This document shows, piece by piece, positions 15,800 to 24,013 of a DNA stretch of 64,000 nucleotides. Under the pieces are notes generated by a model. It saw only the letters and a list, made by a program, of their open reading frames with translations, made no database searches and had not been told where the DNA came from. Both the position numbers and the translations under genes were made by a program. This DNA is from Halorubrum sp. Atlit-26R (GTDB lineage: Archaea; Halobacteriota; Halobacteria; Halobacteriales; Haloferacaceae). How positions within the stretch are numbered: the stretch's first letter is position 1; every line of letters starts with the position of its first letter. The stretch spans positions 36,700 to 100,699 of the forward strand of contig NZ_QPLT01000014.1 in assembly GCF_003666015.1 (NCBI RefSeq), read 5' to 3'.

Positions 15800-16074
15800 T
15801 CTGCCAGTAGATAAGTATTGTACAAATGGGTTCGTCGGGTTCCATTCTTCACACGTAGGGAGTCGGTTCCGTTCGACTGGTGTGATAACGCGGTTTCTCC
15901 TCCCCGCTTTCCTCGCCCCGACGGTTTCGCTCGCTGAGGGTGGGTAGTTGAGGTAGCGCGTCTTTCGCGTGGGCCGTTCGCACAGAAGGAAATCTGTCGA
16001 TGAGCTCTCGGCTTCAGCATACTTCGAGGTGGAGCCTCCGGCCTCAAAGAGCGACCGAAGTAGGGTGGGGTCGG
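15800..16074. mobile_element. debris of IS1341/TnpB-type elements
   Basis: Two right-end-like structures lie here in opposite orientations. At 16029-16070 the plus strand reads cctccggcctcaaagagcgacc followed by gaagtagggtggggtcggttac, matching the end of the intact element at 47532-47589 (cctcaacgaagcg ... gtagggtggggtagtttac). At about 15905-15950 the minus strand reads acccaccctcagcgagcgaa, the same motif inverted. The minus-strand frame through 15770-15930 (VITPVERNRLPTC) resembles the degenerate C-terminal tail of haloarchaeal TnpB proteins. No intact transposase gene remains. Confidence 0.5.
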
Positions 16075-17142
16075 TTACTCGCGGGCCACAGATTCTGCGT
16101 CCCGTTCCCCGGCGACTTCGAGGACGGTGTCGACGATGTAGTCGGTGACGTCCGTCGACGCCGCGACGTACTCCCGGCGGCGCTCCGCCCACCGGTCGCT
16201 CGCGTCGGGGTCCGCGGCGAGCTCGACCGCGCGCTCGACGGCGGCGTCCCCGTCGGCGATCGACTCGACGAGCCCCGCCTCGGCGAGGGCGGCGAAGTTG
16301 CTGAACTCCCCGGTGTCGACGTACGACCCGGACCGCACGGACGGGGTGCCGAGCAGCCCCGCCTCCGTCGCCATCGTGTTCGAGTCGGTGACCAGCACGT
16401 TCGCGGCCGCGAGCAGGTCGTGGATCGCCGCCGGCGGCACCGGCACCGGCCGCGCGTCGAGGTCTGGGGGCAGCGAGCCCTCCGCGGAGACGTACACCTC
16501 CCCGAGATCGCTCAAGGCGTCGACGAGCCGGCGCTTGACCGCCGGGGAGAGCCCCTCCCGGCCGACGTCGTGGTGCGCGCCCATCGAGACGAACCGCAAC
16601 ACCGCGAAGGGGTCGTCTGGGTCGATGCCGTGCTCGCGGAGCCGGTCGAAGTCGGGCTCGAACCGGTCGGGATGGAGGTACGCGAGCTCCTGGACTCCCG
16701 CGTGTCGGCGGTGCGGCTCCCCGAACTCGGTCTCGAACGAGTCCGGCGTACAGATCCGGTCCACGAGCGGGAGGAACAGCCGGGCCAGCCGGTTCGTCCC
16801 CTCGGTGTCGTAGAGCACGACGCTCCCCGCCCCGAACGTCGCGGCCGCGTGGATCGCCGTCGGGCTGAGCCGGCTCACCACCACGTCCGGGTCGAACTGC
16901 CACGCGTATCGGAGCGCCCGCAAATCCCGACCGAGCCACTCCGCTACCAGTCCCGGCTTCCGGGTTCCCTTCCGGGAGAGGACCGTGTGTTCGATGCCGT
17001 AGGCGTCGAGCAGATCGGTCGTGATCTCCTTCTCGCGCGAGCTGACGGCGACTGCGTGCCCGTCGTCGACGAGGTCGCGGATCGCGTGTCTGAACAGATG
17101 GACGTGCGCCGGGTGCGTGATGTCGAAGTGAATTCGACTCAT
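16075..17142 (-). CDS. DUF354 family GT-B-type protein
   Basis: The protein has 355 residues. It starts MSRIHFDITHPAHVHLFRHAI, the hallmark of DUF354 (archaeal proteins related to UDP-GlcNAc 2-epimerase/MurG-type GT-B folds). The motifs SREKEITTDLLDAYGIEHTVL, FDPDVVVSRLSPTAIHAA, RFVSMGAHHDVG and TDSNTMATEAGLLGTPSVRSGSY are all present. A role in surface glycan synthesis is likely from family context, but the reaction is undefined. Its ATG overlaps the stop of the DUF7521 gene by 4 nt, so it is the last gene of a three-gene operon started by the winged-helix gene. Confidence 0.88.
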   Translation of the reverse strand: MSRIHFDITHPAHVHLFRHAIRDLVDDGHAVAVSSREKEITTDLLDAYGIEHTVLSRKGTRKPGLVAEWLGRDLRALRYAWQFDPDVVVSRLSPTAIHAAATFGAGSVVLYDTEGTNRLARLFLPLVDRICTPDSFETEFGEPHRRHAGVQELAYLHPDRFEPDFDRLREHGIDPDDPFAVLRFVSMGAHHDVGREGLSPAVKRRLVDALSDLGEVYVSAEGSLPPDLDARPVPVPPAAIHDLLAAANVLVTDSNTMATEAGLLGTPSVRSGSYVDTGEFSNFAALAEAGLVESIADGDAAVERAVELAADPDASDRWAERRREYVAASTDVTDYIVDTVLEVAGERDAESVARE

Positions 17143-17552
17143 CGATCCGACTCTCCATCCCGACGCGAGTCCACGGAGAGGCGGACGGTCTCGGAGTTCC
17201 GGGCCGGCTCCGTCGGCACTCGTTCGGTTCCGGGGGTCGACCGTCCGCGACCGTGGCGGTAGATCGAGACGAACAGGATTCCGAGCCCGAGCGCCAAGAA
17301 CGTCCCCTCCATCGCCTGGAGGTATAGCAGTTCGATCCCGGAGATGTCCCAGTCGCGGCGGATCCCGTACTGGAACACTGGTTCGATGACGCAGCCGACC
17401 GTGACGAACGCGAACCCCGCGGTCGACCAGCGGTACGAGCCGCGCCCGTCGGTCGCGCGGTACGCGGCCAGGCTCAGGCCCGTCATCGCGCAGCCGAACA
17501 GGAACACGAGGCCGTTCACGACGAGGATGGCGGTTACGGCGAGCCGGCTCAT
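17139..17552 (-). CDS. DUF7521-like membrane protein
   Basis: The protein has 137 residues with three predicted membrane segments: about 4-28 (LAVTAILVVNGLVFLFGCAMTG), 42-60 (TAGFAFVTVGCVIEPVF) and 78-96 (MEGTFLALGLGILFVSIYRHG). A charged tail follows. The ...AAYRATDGRGSYRWSTAGFAFVTVG pattern matches small DUF7521 proteins. It overlaps both neighbours by 4 nt. The pairing of a winged-helix regulator with DUF7521 recurs at 47590-48455, which supports a functional unit, perhaps a membrane-linked regulator pair. Confidence 0.75.
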   Translation of the reverse strand: MSRLAVTAILVVNGLVFLFGCAMTGLSLAAYRATDGRGSYRWSTAGFAFVTVGCVIEPVFQYGIRRDWDISGIELLYLQAMEGTFLALGLGILFVSIYRHGRGRSTPGTERVPTEPARNSETVRLSVDSRRDGESDR

Positions 17553-17989
17553 GCGGGATCAGTGTGTTCGGTCGAGTCGGGGCGATCGGTCCCGACCGAC
17601 CGGTCCTCAGAGTCTTTTCGCCCGCCGTCGTCGGGGACGGAGCGGCCGATGTCCGACCAGAACGCGTCGAAGCGCGTCCCGACCGTGGATCTCGTCTTCA
17701 TCTCGATCTCGTACCCCCGCTCTTCGACGCTGACGACTACCTCGCTGACGGTCGCTTCGAAGACCTTGAACTGGTTTTTCCGCTCGTCGGCGCGGAGGTG
17801 ATCCGACAGCAGTCCGTGTTCGATCAGCCTGTTCGTCCGTCGGTAGACGGTCGGTAACGAGACGTCGAACTCCTCGGCGAGTTCCTCCGCAGACTTCGGC
17901 CGGGCGCCCGTCGCGACGAGCACCCGCCGCGCGAGGGGGTCCCCGAGGAGATCGAGCACGTTGTTCGGGTCCCACTCCTTGTCGCTCAT
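17549..17989 (-). CDS. winged-helix regulator (ArsR-like)
   Basis: The protein has 146 residues. The winged helix spans about 8-75: NNVLDLLGDPLARRVLVATG, PKSAEELAEEFDVSLPTVYRR, RLIEHGLLSDHL. A beta-rich region to about 105 and an acidic disordered tail follow. It is probably a DNA-binding regulator of its own operon. A CATAACAAAG box on the minus strand (18015-18024) is about 30 nt from the ATG, consistent with a leaderless transcript. It is the paralogue of the gene interrupted by the TnpB element at 46265-47589. Confidence 0.82.
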   Translation of the reverse strand: MSDKEWDPNNVLDLLGDPLARRVLVATGARPKSAEELAEEFDVSLPTVYRRTNRLIEHGLLSDHLRADERKNQFKVFEATVSEVVVSVEERGYEIEMKTRSTVGTRFDAFWSDIGRSVPDDGGRKDSEDRSVGTDRPDSTEHTDPA

Positions 17990-18014
17990 TGTTACGGAGG
18001 GCGGAAGACGGACG

Positions 18015-18024
18015 CTTTGTTATG
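18015..18024 (-). promoter_or_regulatory. CATAACAAAG promoter box
   Basis: Centred about 30 nt upstream of the winged-helix ATG at 17989. Confidence 0.5.
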
Positions 18025-18302
18025 CTTCAGATAGCCCGACGACGACGCGGTCGCTCGCCTCGGACAGCCGCCGGGGAACGGACCGGCCCCTCATCCGCCG
18101 CGCGATCGAACCGGCGTCCGCCGCGGGCGCCGCTGGCTGTGTCGGGATCCGAAACAGCCGGAACGCGCGAAACACGCACGCTGTGGGGCGGATTCGGCCG
18201 GGAATTGACGCCGACGCGTCGCCCCGGCTTCGCGGCGTTTCACCGTCAGACGCGTTCATGTCCCTCCGAGCGGTAGGAGACACCGTCCAGGAGCGACTCG
18301 CA

Positions 18303-19196
18303 ATGTCGGAACACACACACGGACGGTGGATGGTGCCCGGAGCGGCGCTCACGCGCGTCGAGGCCGCGATCCGTCGTGCCGGCCGGGAGGCGATCGACGC
18401 GCACCCGCGACTCCGGTCGCCGCTGCTTCGGGCGTGGGGCGCGTACGCGTTCGCGTACGGCACGGTCCAGGCGTGTGCCGCGGCCCCGGCGGGCGGGCGG
18501 GGCGTTGGGGTCGCGCCGTTCAAGCTCGTCACGGTCGACCCCGACCGGATCGAGTTCCTCGTCGAGCCCGACGCCTACCCGGACCAGACTCGCACTGGGG
18601 CGACCTTCCCGCCGCCGAAGTTCAAGCACGCAGGGACGGTGGTCGGCGGCGACTGGGACTCGCTCGACCGCCGGTTCGAGAACACCGAGCTGTACCGCGG
18701 GTTCGAGGCGCACTTCGCGGCGGGACGCCCGTGGACGGAGACGCGCTTCTACCGGACGGTCGTCGACTACGTCGAGGACGGACAGATCCTCTGGGGCTGT
18801 ACCTCGGAGGCCGACGTCGCGCGCCGATGCCGCTTCCTCGACGAGCTGCACGAGTCGCTCGCGACGCGCGGGTACCGCACGCAGGCGGAGCTCGCAGCCG
18901 GGTCGTTCGACTCGCCCGGACCGACCAGCGCGTCGCGGGTCCTCGGCGTGGTCAACGACGAGATCGCCGTCGCCGTCGGGCGCGACGGCGACCTGCTGTT
19001 CGTCGACGGGCGGAACCGGCTTGCGATGGCGAAGCTGCTCGGGCTCGACGCCGTGACGGTCTGGATCATGGCCCGCCACGAGGGGTGGCAGCGCCGCCGC
19101 GACGGGCTCGCGTCCGACCCGGAAGCGGCGCTGGCCTCGCCGCTCCGGTCCCACCCCGACCTCAGCGGTGTCGTCGCCCACGATACGAACTCCTGA
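18303..19196 (+). CDS. ParB-like domain protein in glycan cluster
   Basis: The protein has 297 residues. The N-terminal 90 residues are helical and basic; the middle part (FKLVTVDPDRIEFLVEP, PPPKFKHAGTVVGGDWD) and the end (VGRDGDLLFVDGRNRLAMAKLLG) match the ParB-like nuclease-type fold, in which a GxHR motif binds nucleotides. Here the motif is GRNRLAMAKLLGLDAV. Such proteins recur in haloarchaeal polysaccharide loci, where their substrate is unknown; a role in DNA partition is not implied. An in-frame ATG at 18258 would add 15 residues. It is convergent to the deacetylase operon, separated by 18 nt. Confidence 0.7.
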   Translation: MSEHTHGRWMVPGAALTRVEAAIRRAGREAIDAHPRLRSPLLRAWGAYAFAYGTVQACAAAPAGGRGVGVAPFKLVTVDPDRIEFLVEPDAYPDQTRTGATFPPPKFKHAGTVVGGDWDSLDRRFENTELYRGFEAHFAAGRPWTETRFYRTVVDYVEDGQILWGCTSEADVARRCRFLDELHESLATRGYRTQAELAAGSFDSPGPTSASRVLGVVNDEIAVAVGRDGDLLFVDGRNRLAMAKLLGLDAVTVWIMARHEGWQRRRDGLASDPEAALASPLRSHPDLSGVVAHDTNS

Positions 19197-19214
19197 GACC
19201 GCCGCGAACCCCGG

Positions 19215-20138
19215 TTACGCCGTCGACTCTTCGATTCGATCGTACAGCTCACCGGGCGGTCCGACCCACGCACCGAGCTCTTGGGCCTGACGGACGAGGT
19301 CCCGATAGAGCGAGACGTGTTCCGGGTGGTCGTCGCCGAGGTACCGCGGGTGCCACAGGACGGTCATGACCGCGCCGTTCTCGGCGGCCTCCCGCAGCAG
19401 CGACTCGCACGCCTCCTCCGCGCGGGCCGGGTCCGCGGCGACGTCCGGCAGCGCCACGTCCATCAGCGTCAGCGGGAACTCGACGAACGCGTCGTCGAAC
19501 GGGCGGAAGGGTCGGTACCCGTGGTCGAAGCCGTACGCGTCCGACGACCCGAGCGTCGAGTCGTAGCGCAGCCCGAGCGCGGCGTGGTGCTCCCACGTCT
19601 CGGGGACCGCGAGGTTGAGGTGGTGCTGGCGGCCGCCCCGGACCGAATGGCCGAGCAGCGACTCTAAGCGGTGCTTCTCGGTCCGGAGCCGGTCGCGGTC
19701 GTCGAACGACTCGAACGAGCCGTGGAGGCCGACCTCCCACCCGCCGGCGTCCAGCTCGCGCATCGCCCGGACGATGGCCAGGTCGTCGATCGCGTACCGC
19801 CCGACGTACCGCTGCCAGCCGTCCGCGTCCAGCCACTCGGCGACCGGCCGGTCCCCGAACAGCCGCTGTTCGTCCATGAAGTAGAACGCCGACCGCACGC
19901 CGAGGTCGTCCTCCAGCGCCGCGATCGCCTCGAAGCTCCAGTAGGGGTTCACGCCGGGCAAAAGCGATCGGAGGTGCGACGGGTCCCGCTCCGTGACCGC
20001 GTAGTAGGGCGCCTGGTACGTCTTGTACGGCCTGTCCACGTCGTGGGTGAGACACAGCGCGAACGAGTGACCGTCGGGCACGGCCGCCTCCCGCGAGACC
20101 CGCGTGCCGAGCGACGAGGCCGAGTCCGAAGTCGTCAT
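19215..20138 (-). CDS. polysaccharide deacetylase family protein (NodB-type)
   Basis: The protein has 307 residues. The NodB metal site begins LCLTHDVDRP (the TxDD-like motif, here THDVD), followed by WEVGLHGSFESFDD with a HxxxD-type metal motif and HPRYLGDDHPEH near the end. Family members remove N-acetyl groups from polysaccharides with a divalent metal. The enzyme has no signal peptide, so it may act on cytoplasmic lipid-linked intermediates (inference). Its ATG overlaps the stop of the adjacent deacetylase gene by 4 nt. Confidence 0.82.
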   Translation of the reverse strand: MTTSDSASSLGTRVSREAAVPDGHSFALCLTHDVDRPYKTYQAPYYAVTERDPSHLRSLLPGVNPYWSFEAIAALEDDLGVRSAFYFMDEQRLFGDRPVAEWLDADGWQRYVGRYAIDDLAIVRAMRELDAGGWEVGLHGSFESFDDRDRLRTEKHRLESLLGHSVRGGRQHHLNLAVPETWEHHAALGLRYDSTLGSSDAYGFDHGYRPFRPFDDAFVEFPLTLMDVALPDVAADPARAEEACESLLREAAENGAVMTVLWHPRYLGDDHPEHVSLYRDLVRQAQELGAWVGPPGELYDRIEESTA

Positions 20139-20905
20139 CTGACGGCCTGGATGCCGTACTTCGCGGCGTTGATCGCGGCGTCTTTCACGCTCTGGGCGAC
20201 GTGCTCGGCCGTCGAGCTACTCCACCTGTCGGGGTGGACGAGGAGGCACGCCCGGTCGACCTCGCCCCGCCGGAGCAGCCCGATCAGCTCGCGGGTCGTG
20301 TCCGCCTGGACGCGCTTGTCGCCTTCGCCCATCGTGTGGTCTTTGACCTTGAGCGCGCCGTCGCGCCACGTGCGACCCGTGTCGGAGAAGTAGGTCACGT
20401 CCGCGAAGTCCATCGAGAGGTACGCCTCGCCGAGGAGGTCGAACTGGTCGAACTCCGGCGGGTCGCCCCACATGTCGCGGTTGTCGTGCGGCGTCAGCGG
20501 GTTCCCGTGCATGCAGACGGTGTCGACGTCGACGAGACGGCGGACCCGGTCGAGCTGCGTGGCGAACGACGCGAGCGCGGACTCCCGGTCGCCGTCGGCG
20601 CGGTCGAGGTCCTCGTAGTGGTAGCCGACCTCGTGTCCCAGTTCCGCGATTCCGGTCACCACGTCCGGGTCGAAGATCCCCTCCTCGGTGCGGACGTAGT
20701 AGGTCGCCGGCACGTCTCGGACCGCCTCGATCCGGGCGAGCGACAGGGCGTTCCGCGGCTTCCGGTCGACGTCGTGTCGGACGACGACGAAGCGGTCCGG
20801 AAGCGCCTCACGCGAGATGTACTCGCGAACGGTGAGGAACTCGTACCCCTCGAACGCGGCCGCGTCGAGCAGGTCCGCGTACGTCGCCTCCGTGAAGTCA
20901 CGCAT
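20135..20905 (-). CDS. polysaccharide deacetylase-like protein
   Basis: The protein has 256 residues. RFVVVRHDVDRKPRNAL carries the HDVD motif, and ELGHEVGYHYEDLDRADGD and VCMHGNPLTPHDNRD contain further His/Asp residues. The fold is NodB-like, but the classical catalytic-base region is altered, so activity on acetylated glycans is probable, not certain. It ends LLVHPDRWSSSTAEH. It lies between the second deacetylase (4-nt overlap) and the nucleotide-sugar dehydrogenase (8-nt overlap), in one operon. Tandem deacetylases of this type are frequent in exopolysaccharide loci. Confidence 0.78.
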   Translation of the reverse strand: MRDFTEATYADLLDAAAFEGYEFLTVREYISREALPDRFVVVRHDVDRKPRNALSLARIEAVRDVPATYYVRTEEGIFDPDVVTGIAELGHEVGYHYEDLDRADGDRESALASFATQLDRVRRLVDVDTVCMHGNPLTPHDNRDMWGDPPEFDQFDLLGEAYLSMDFADVTYFSDTGRTWRDGALKVKDHTMGEGDKRVQADTTRELIGLLRRGEVDRACLLVHPDRWSSSTAEHVAQSVKDAAINAAKYGIQAVR

Positions 20906-22472
20906 CGGAGCCCCCGTCGGCTCCCCCGCCGTCGGTGCTGGCCGCGGCGCTCGCGGACCGGGACCGAGAGGGGTCGCCCCCGTCGTCCGGACCGAGCGAC
21001 AGCGCGCGCCCGATCGCGTACCGACGGTGGTCCGTGCCGGAGAGGTCGAGCGCGTCGTGGCAGTCGAGGACGGTCGACGCGTCGAGCGCGTCCCAGTCGA
21101 ACGCGGAGAACGCCTCGTGGGGCGTGGTCACGACGACGGCGTCGTAGTCGTTCTCGACCGCCTCGGCGGCGGACAGCCGCGTGGCCGCGAACGGGCCGAA
21201 GTCGGTGACGACCGGGTCGACGGCGTCGACGGCGGCGCCGTGTCGCCGGAGTTCCTCGATTATTTCGATGGCGGGGCTGTTCCGGGTCTCGTCGACGCCG
21301 GGGTGGTAGGCGACGCCGAGGACGAGCGTCCGCGCGCCGTCGAGCGCGCCGCGTCCGGGATCGCTCCGTTTCTCCCCCTCACCCTCCCCTTCGTCGCCCT
21401 CCCTCCGGAGGATCGAGCGGAGCTCTCCGACCGCGTACGACGGCATCTCGTCGTTGACGATCCGGGCGATCCGGATCAGCGGGCTGTCGGCGTCGAACCC
21501 GTTCGTCAGGAAGTACGGGTACACCGGGATGCAGTGGCCGCCGACGCCGGGGCCCGGCGAGAGGATGTGGCTGTGGGGCTGGGAGTTGGACGCCTCGATC
21601 GCCTCCCTGACGTCGATCCCCGTCGCCTCCGCGTACCGGGCGAACTCGTTCGCGAGCGCGATGTTCACGTCGCGGTAGACCCCGCCGAACACCTTCGTGG
21701 CCTCGGCCGTCGCTGCGTCCCGGACGGGGACGACCTCGTTGTCGGTCACCTCCCCGTACACGAGCGACGCGACCCGCGTGCTCTCGTCGTCGACGCCGCC
21801 GACCACTTTCGGATACGCTTCGCGGATGTCCCTGAGCGCGGTGCCGCTCGACGTGCGCTCCGGGCAGAACGCGACGCCGAACGCGTCCGGCACGAGGCCG
21901 CTCAGTTCGGCCAGCCGCGGCGCGATCCGGTCGGCGCAGGTCCGCGGCGGCACGGTCGACTCGACGAACACCGCGTCGCCCGGGGAGAGTTCGGTCGCGA
22001 TCGCGTCGACGGCCGCGTCGACGGCGGCGAGGTCGGCGGCGTCCGACTCGGTCAGGAGCGTCGGGACGATTATCACGTGGACCGACGCGGCCGCGGCCGC
22101 CTCGCGGGGGTCGGAGACGGCGCTGAGCGCGCCGGCCTCCACGCGGTCCGCCACGAGCGCGTCCAGCCCCGGCTCCCCGGCGACGTGCGAGTCGCCGGCG
22201 TTCACGGCCGCGACGACGTCGGGATCGATGTCGGCGCCGACGACGTTACCCGTCACCTCCGCGAACACGGCGGCGATCGGGAGCCCCATCTTCCCGAGCC
22301 CGTAGACGGCCACGGGCACCTCCCCGGCGACGAGCGACCGACGCTGGACCGACGGCGACGCGCAGGACCCGTACAGCGATCCCACCGACGACGTGGCGCC
22401 GCTGACTACCGGGTCGCCGTCACCCGTCCCCGGGTCGTCGCCCGCGGCGGCGGGCTCGGAGCGTTCACTCAT
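20898..22472 (-). CDS. UDP-N-acetyl-D-glucosamine/mannosamine 6-dehydrogenase-type nucleotide-sugar dehydrogenase
   Basis: The protein has 524 residues. The Rossmann motif AVYGLGKMGLPIAAVFAE starts near residue 55. The central domain carries FVESTVPPRTCADRI, FCPERTSSGTALRD, and the catalytic-Cys loop GPGVGGHCIPVYPYFL. Asn and Lys residues of the family lie in EATKVFGGVYRDVNIALANEFA. The C-terminal UDP-binding domain has LVLGVAYHPGVDETRNSPA. The enzyme oxidises C6 of a UDP-sugar to the uronic acid using two NAD+; the family includes WecC/WbpA. An acidic N-terminal extension of about 50 residues and an acidic tail are haloarchaeal additions. The ATG overlaps the stop of a 55-residue bridging ORF. 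Confidence 0.9.
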   Translation of the reverse strand: MSERSEPAAAGDDPGTGDGDPVVSGATSSVGSLYGSCASPSVQRRSLVAGEVPVAVYGLGKMGLPIAAVFAEVTGNVVGADIDPDVVAAVNAGDSHVAGEPGLDALVADRVEAGALSAVSDPREAAAAASVHVIIVPTLLTESDAADLAAVDAAVDAIATELSPGDAVFVESTVPPRTCADRIAPRLAELSGLVPDAFGVAFCPERTSSGTALRDIREAYPKVVGGVDDESTRVASLVYGEVTDNEVVPVRDAATAEATKVFGGVYRDVNIALANEFARYAEATGIDVREAIEASNSQPHSHILSPGPGVGGHCIPVYPYFLTNGFDADSPLIRIARIVNDEMPSYAVGELRSILRREGDEGEGEGEKRSDPGRGALDGARTLVLGVAYHPGVDETRNSPAIEIIEELRRHGAAVDAVDPVVTDFGPFAATRLSAAEAVENDYDAVVVTTPHEAFSAFDWDALDASTVLDCHDALDLSGTDHRRYAIGRALSLGPDDGGDPSRSRSASAAASTDGGGADGGSDA

Positions 22473-22636
22473 CGCTGGCCTCCGCAGATCGGCCGGCAGG
22501 CCGCGGCGTGCTCGTCGAACCGGGTCGTTCGGCCGGCCGGCGTTCGGTTCGGCCGACCGGCGTCGGTCGGGAGGCGAGGCGTCCGCGAGCGCGGAGCCGT
22601 CTTCGATCGTCGGGTCGTCGGGTAGTGGTGGGTCAT
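22469..22636 (-). CDS. bridging mini-ORF before the nucleotide-sugar dehydrogenase
   Basis: The frame encodes 55 basic residues and fills most of the gap between the acyltransferase stop and the dehydrogenase start. Its TGA overlaps that ATG (ATGA). Third positions are about 85% G/C, as in real genes here, but no family is recognised. Confidence 0.3.
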   Translation of the reverse strand: MTHHYPTTRRSKTAPRSRTPRLPTDAGRPNRTPAGRTTRFDEHAAACRPICGGQR

Positions 22637-22688
22637 CGATGAGGTGTGAACGCCGCGGTCGGGCCGCGGCGGGTCGTTTCGCGAGCGG

Positions 22689-23372
22689 TCACGGGAGGTC
22701 GTTGCGACCGGCGAGCTCGTCGGGGAGCGGGCGGAACGTCGCGGGCGCGCCGACAGCGAGCGTCTCGGACGGCACGTCACGGGTGACGACGGCGCCCGCG
22801 GCGACGAACGCCCCTTCGCCCACGGTCACGTCCGGCAGGATCGTCGCGTTGGCCCCGACGGACGCGTGGTCGCCGAGCGTCGGGCCGGCGAGGTCGGCGT
22901 CGGTGCGAACCGGGTAGGGGTCGTTCGTCAGGACGGCGTTCGGGCCGACGAACACGTCGGCGCCGAGGGTCGTTCCCGTGGGCACGTACACGCCGGTCTG
23001 GAGGCTCGTGCGCGCCCCGACGGTGGTGTCCCCGTCGATCACCGCCTTCGTCCCGATCACGGCGTCGTCGCCGATCCGCGTCCCTTCGCGGATCACCGCG
23101 TCGTGCCCGGTGGCGACTCGGTCGCCCACGGTGGCGCCGGCGTACACCACCGTCCCGGACCGGATCCGCACCTCGTCGCCGATCCGCGTGGTCAGGTCGC
23201 CGGACTCCGGCGGCGCGAGCGTCGCGCCGGGGTCGATTCGGGTCCCCTCGCCGATCTGGACTCTCGACGAGTCGACGAGCGAGTTCGAGACGCTCGCCGC
23301 GTCGGTCCCGCCGTCGGGACGCTCGGTCGACTCGGCCCCCGTCGACTCGGTCTCGGTCCCCGGGTCGCTCAC
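22689..23372 (-). CDS. left-handed beta-helix acyltransferase (hexapeptide repeat)
   Basis: The protein has 227 residues. After a 40-residue acidic arm, hexapeptide repeats run from about 45 to 200: IGEGTRIDPGATL, IGDEVRIRSGTVVYAGATVG, IGDDAVIGTKAVIDGDTTVGA, VFVGPNAVLTNDPYP, ASVGANATILPDVTVGEGAFVAAGAVVTRDVP. The PYP...LG...SVGANATILPDVTVGEGA part is typical of WbpD/WlbB UDP-sugar N-acetyltransferases, which acetylate the 3-amino group of UDP-2,3-diaminouronic acid derivatives. The GTG start overlaps a mini-ORF stop (GTGA). It is upstream of the dehydrogenase gene in the same direction. Confidence 0.86.
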   Translation of the reverse strand: MSDPGTETESTGAESTERPDGGTDAASVSNSLVDSSRVQIGEGTRIDPGATLAPPESGDLTTRIGDEVRIRSGTVVYAGATVGDRVATGHDAVIREGTRIGDDAVIGTKAVIDGDTTVGARTSLQTGVYVPTGTTLGADVFVGPNAVLTNDPYPVRTDADLAGPTLGDHASVGANATILPDVTVGEGAFVAAGAVVTRDVPSETLAVGAPATFRPLPDELAGRNDLP

Positions 23373-23455
23373 CGCGACCTCCTCGGGTCCGGCGACCGCC
23401 GGCGACTGCGTTCGGTCGTCGTTACGCCGTCCGGTGCGTTGGTTCTCGGATACAT
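23369..23455 (-). CDS. leader mini-ORF before the acyltransferase gene
   Basis: The frame encodes 28 residues rich in Arg, Ser and Thr. Its TGA overlaps the acyltransferase GTG. A CATAACAAAG box (23510-23519) lies about 60 nt upstream of its ATG. Confidence 0.3.
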   Translation of the reverse strand: MYPRTNAPDGVTTTERSRRRSPDPRRSR

Positions 23456-23509
23456 CTCGTGGTCGCCCGCCGCGCGGCGAGTCGTACGAACGACCACCCC
23501 CGAGGGCGG

Positions 23510-23519
23510 CTTTGTTATG
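23510..23519 (-). promoter_or_regulatory. CATAACAAAG promoter box
   Basis: The box is on the minus strand upstream of the acyltransferase leader. Transcription would start near 23487. Confidence 0.45.
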
Positions 23520-23744
23520 CGACACTTTCCGGGCGACGCGCCGCCGGACGAGTGAGTCGACGGACGGTCGTTCCGGACCCGGCACGGGCGGTGGACCGGC
23601 GGCGCTCGGAACCGTCGCTGAGCGCTGCGACGGTCCCAGATCGCCCGGTCGCAGTAGCGCCGGTCGCCCATCGGCGCCGGCCGAGTCCGCCGTCTGCGCG
23701 GCGTCGCGGCCGCCGCGGCTCGGGGGGCACCGCGGCAGGCCGAA

Positions 23745-23754
23745 CATAACAAAG
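23745..23754 (+). promoter_or_regulatory. CATAACAAAG promoter box
   Basis: The box is centred about 30 nt before the ATG at 23780, the leader ORF, and about 260 nt before the FemAB-like gene. Confidence 0.5.
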
Positions 23755-23779
23755 GTCGGATCGGCGGTGTTCCCGGCGT

Positions 23780-24013
23780 ATGAACCGGACACCTCCGTCG
23801 GGAGCCGGAACGCGTGCGACCGCGAGCGCTGCGACCGGTCACGCCGTTCCCGCAGTGCCCGGCGCGCGAGCCAGCCGTCGACCGAAGCGGGCCTCGCGTC
23901 GGACGCTCACGGCATCGGCGACGACGGCCGCGGTCGCGGGAGACGGGCGGAACACTCGCATCGACGACTCGAGGGCCGCGACGCGGCGTCCGAACTCGGG
24001 GTATTCGCAGTGA
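23780..24013 (+). CDS. leader ORF before the FemAB-like gene
   Basis: The frame encodes 77 residues dominated by Ala, Thr and Arg. Its ATG lies at the leaderless distance from a CATAACAAAG box and its TGA overlaps the downstream GTG (GTGA at 24010-24013). No family is recognised. It is the longest of the leader ORFs, and the main gene would otherwise have a leader of about 230 nt. Confidence 0.4.
   Translation: MNRTPPSGAGTRATASAATGHAVPAVPGARASRRPKRASRRTLTASATTAAVAGDGRNTRIDDSRAATRRPNSGYSQ

Noticed and set aside
14066..17158. A 1030-residue open frame
   Set aside because: Only 14066-15748 is a plausible gene. Upstream of ATG 15748 the frame runs through IS debris and then antisense to the DUF354 gene.
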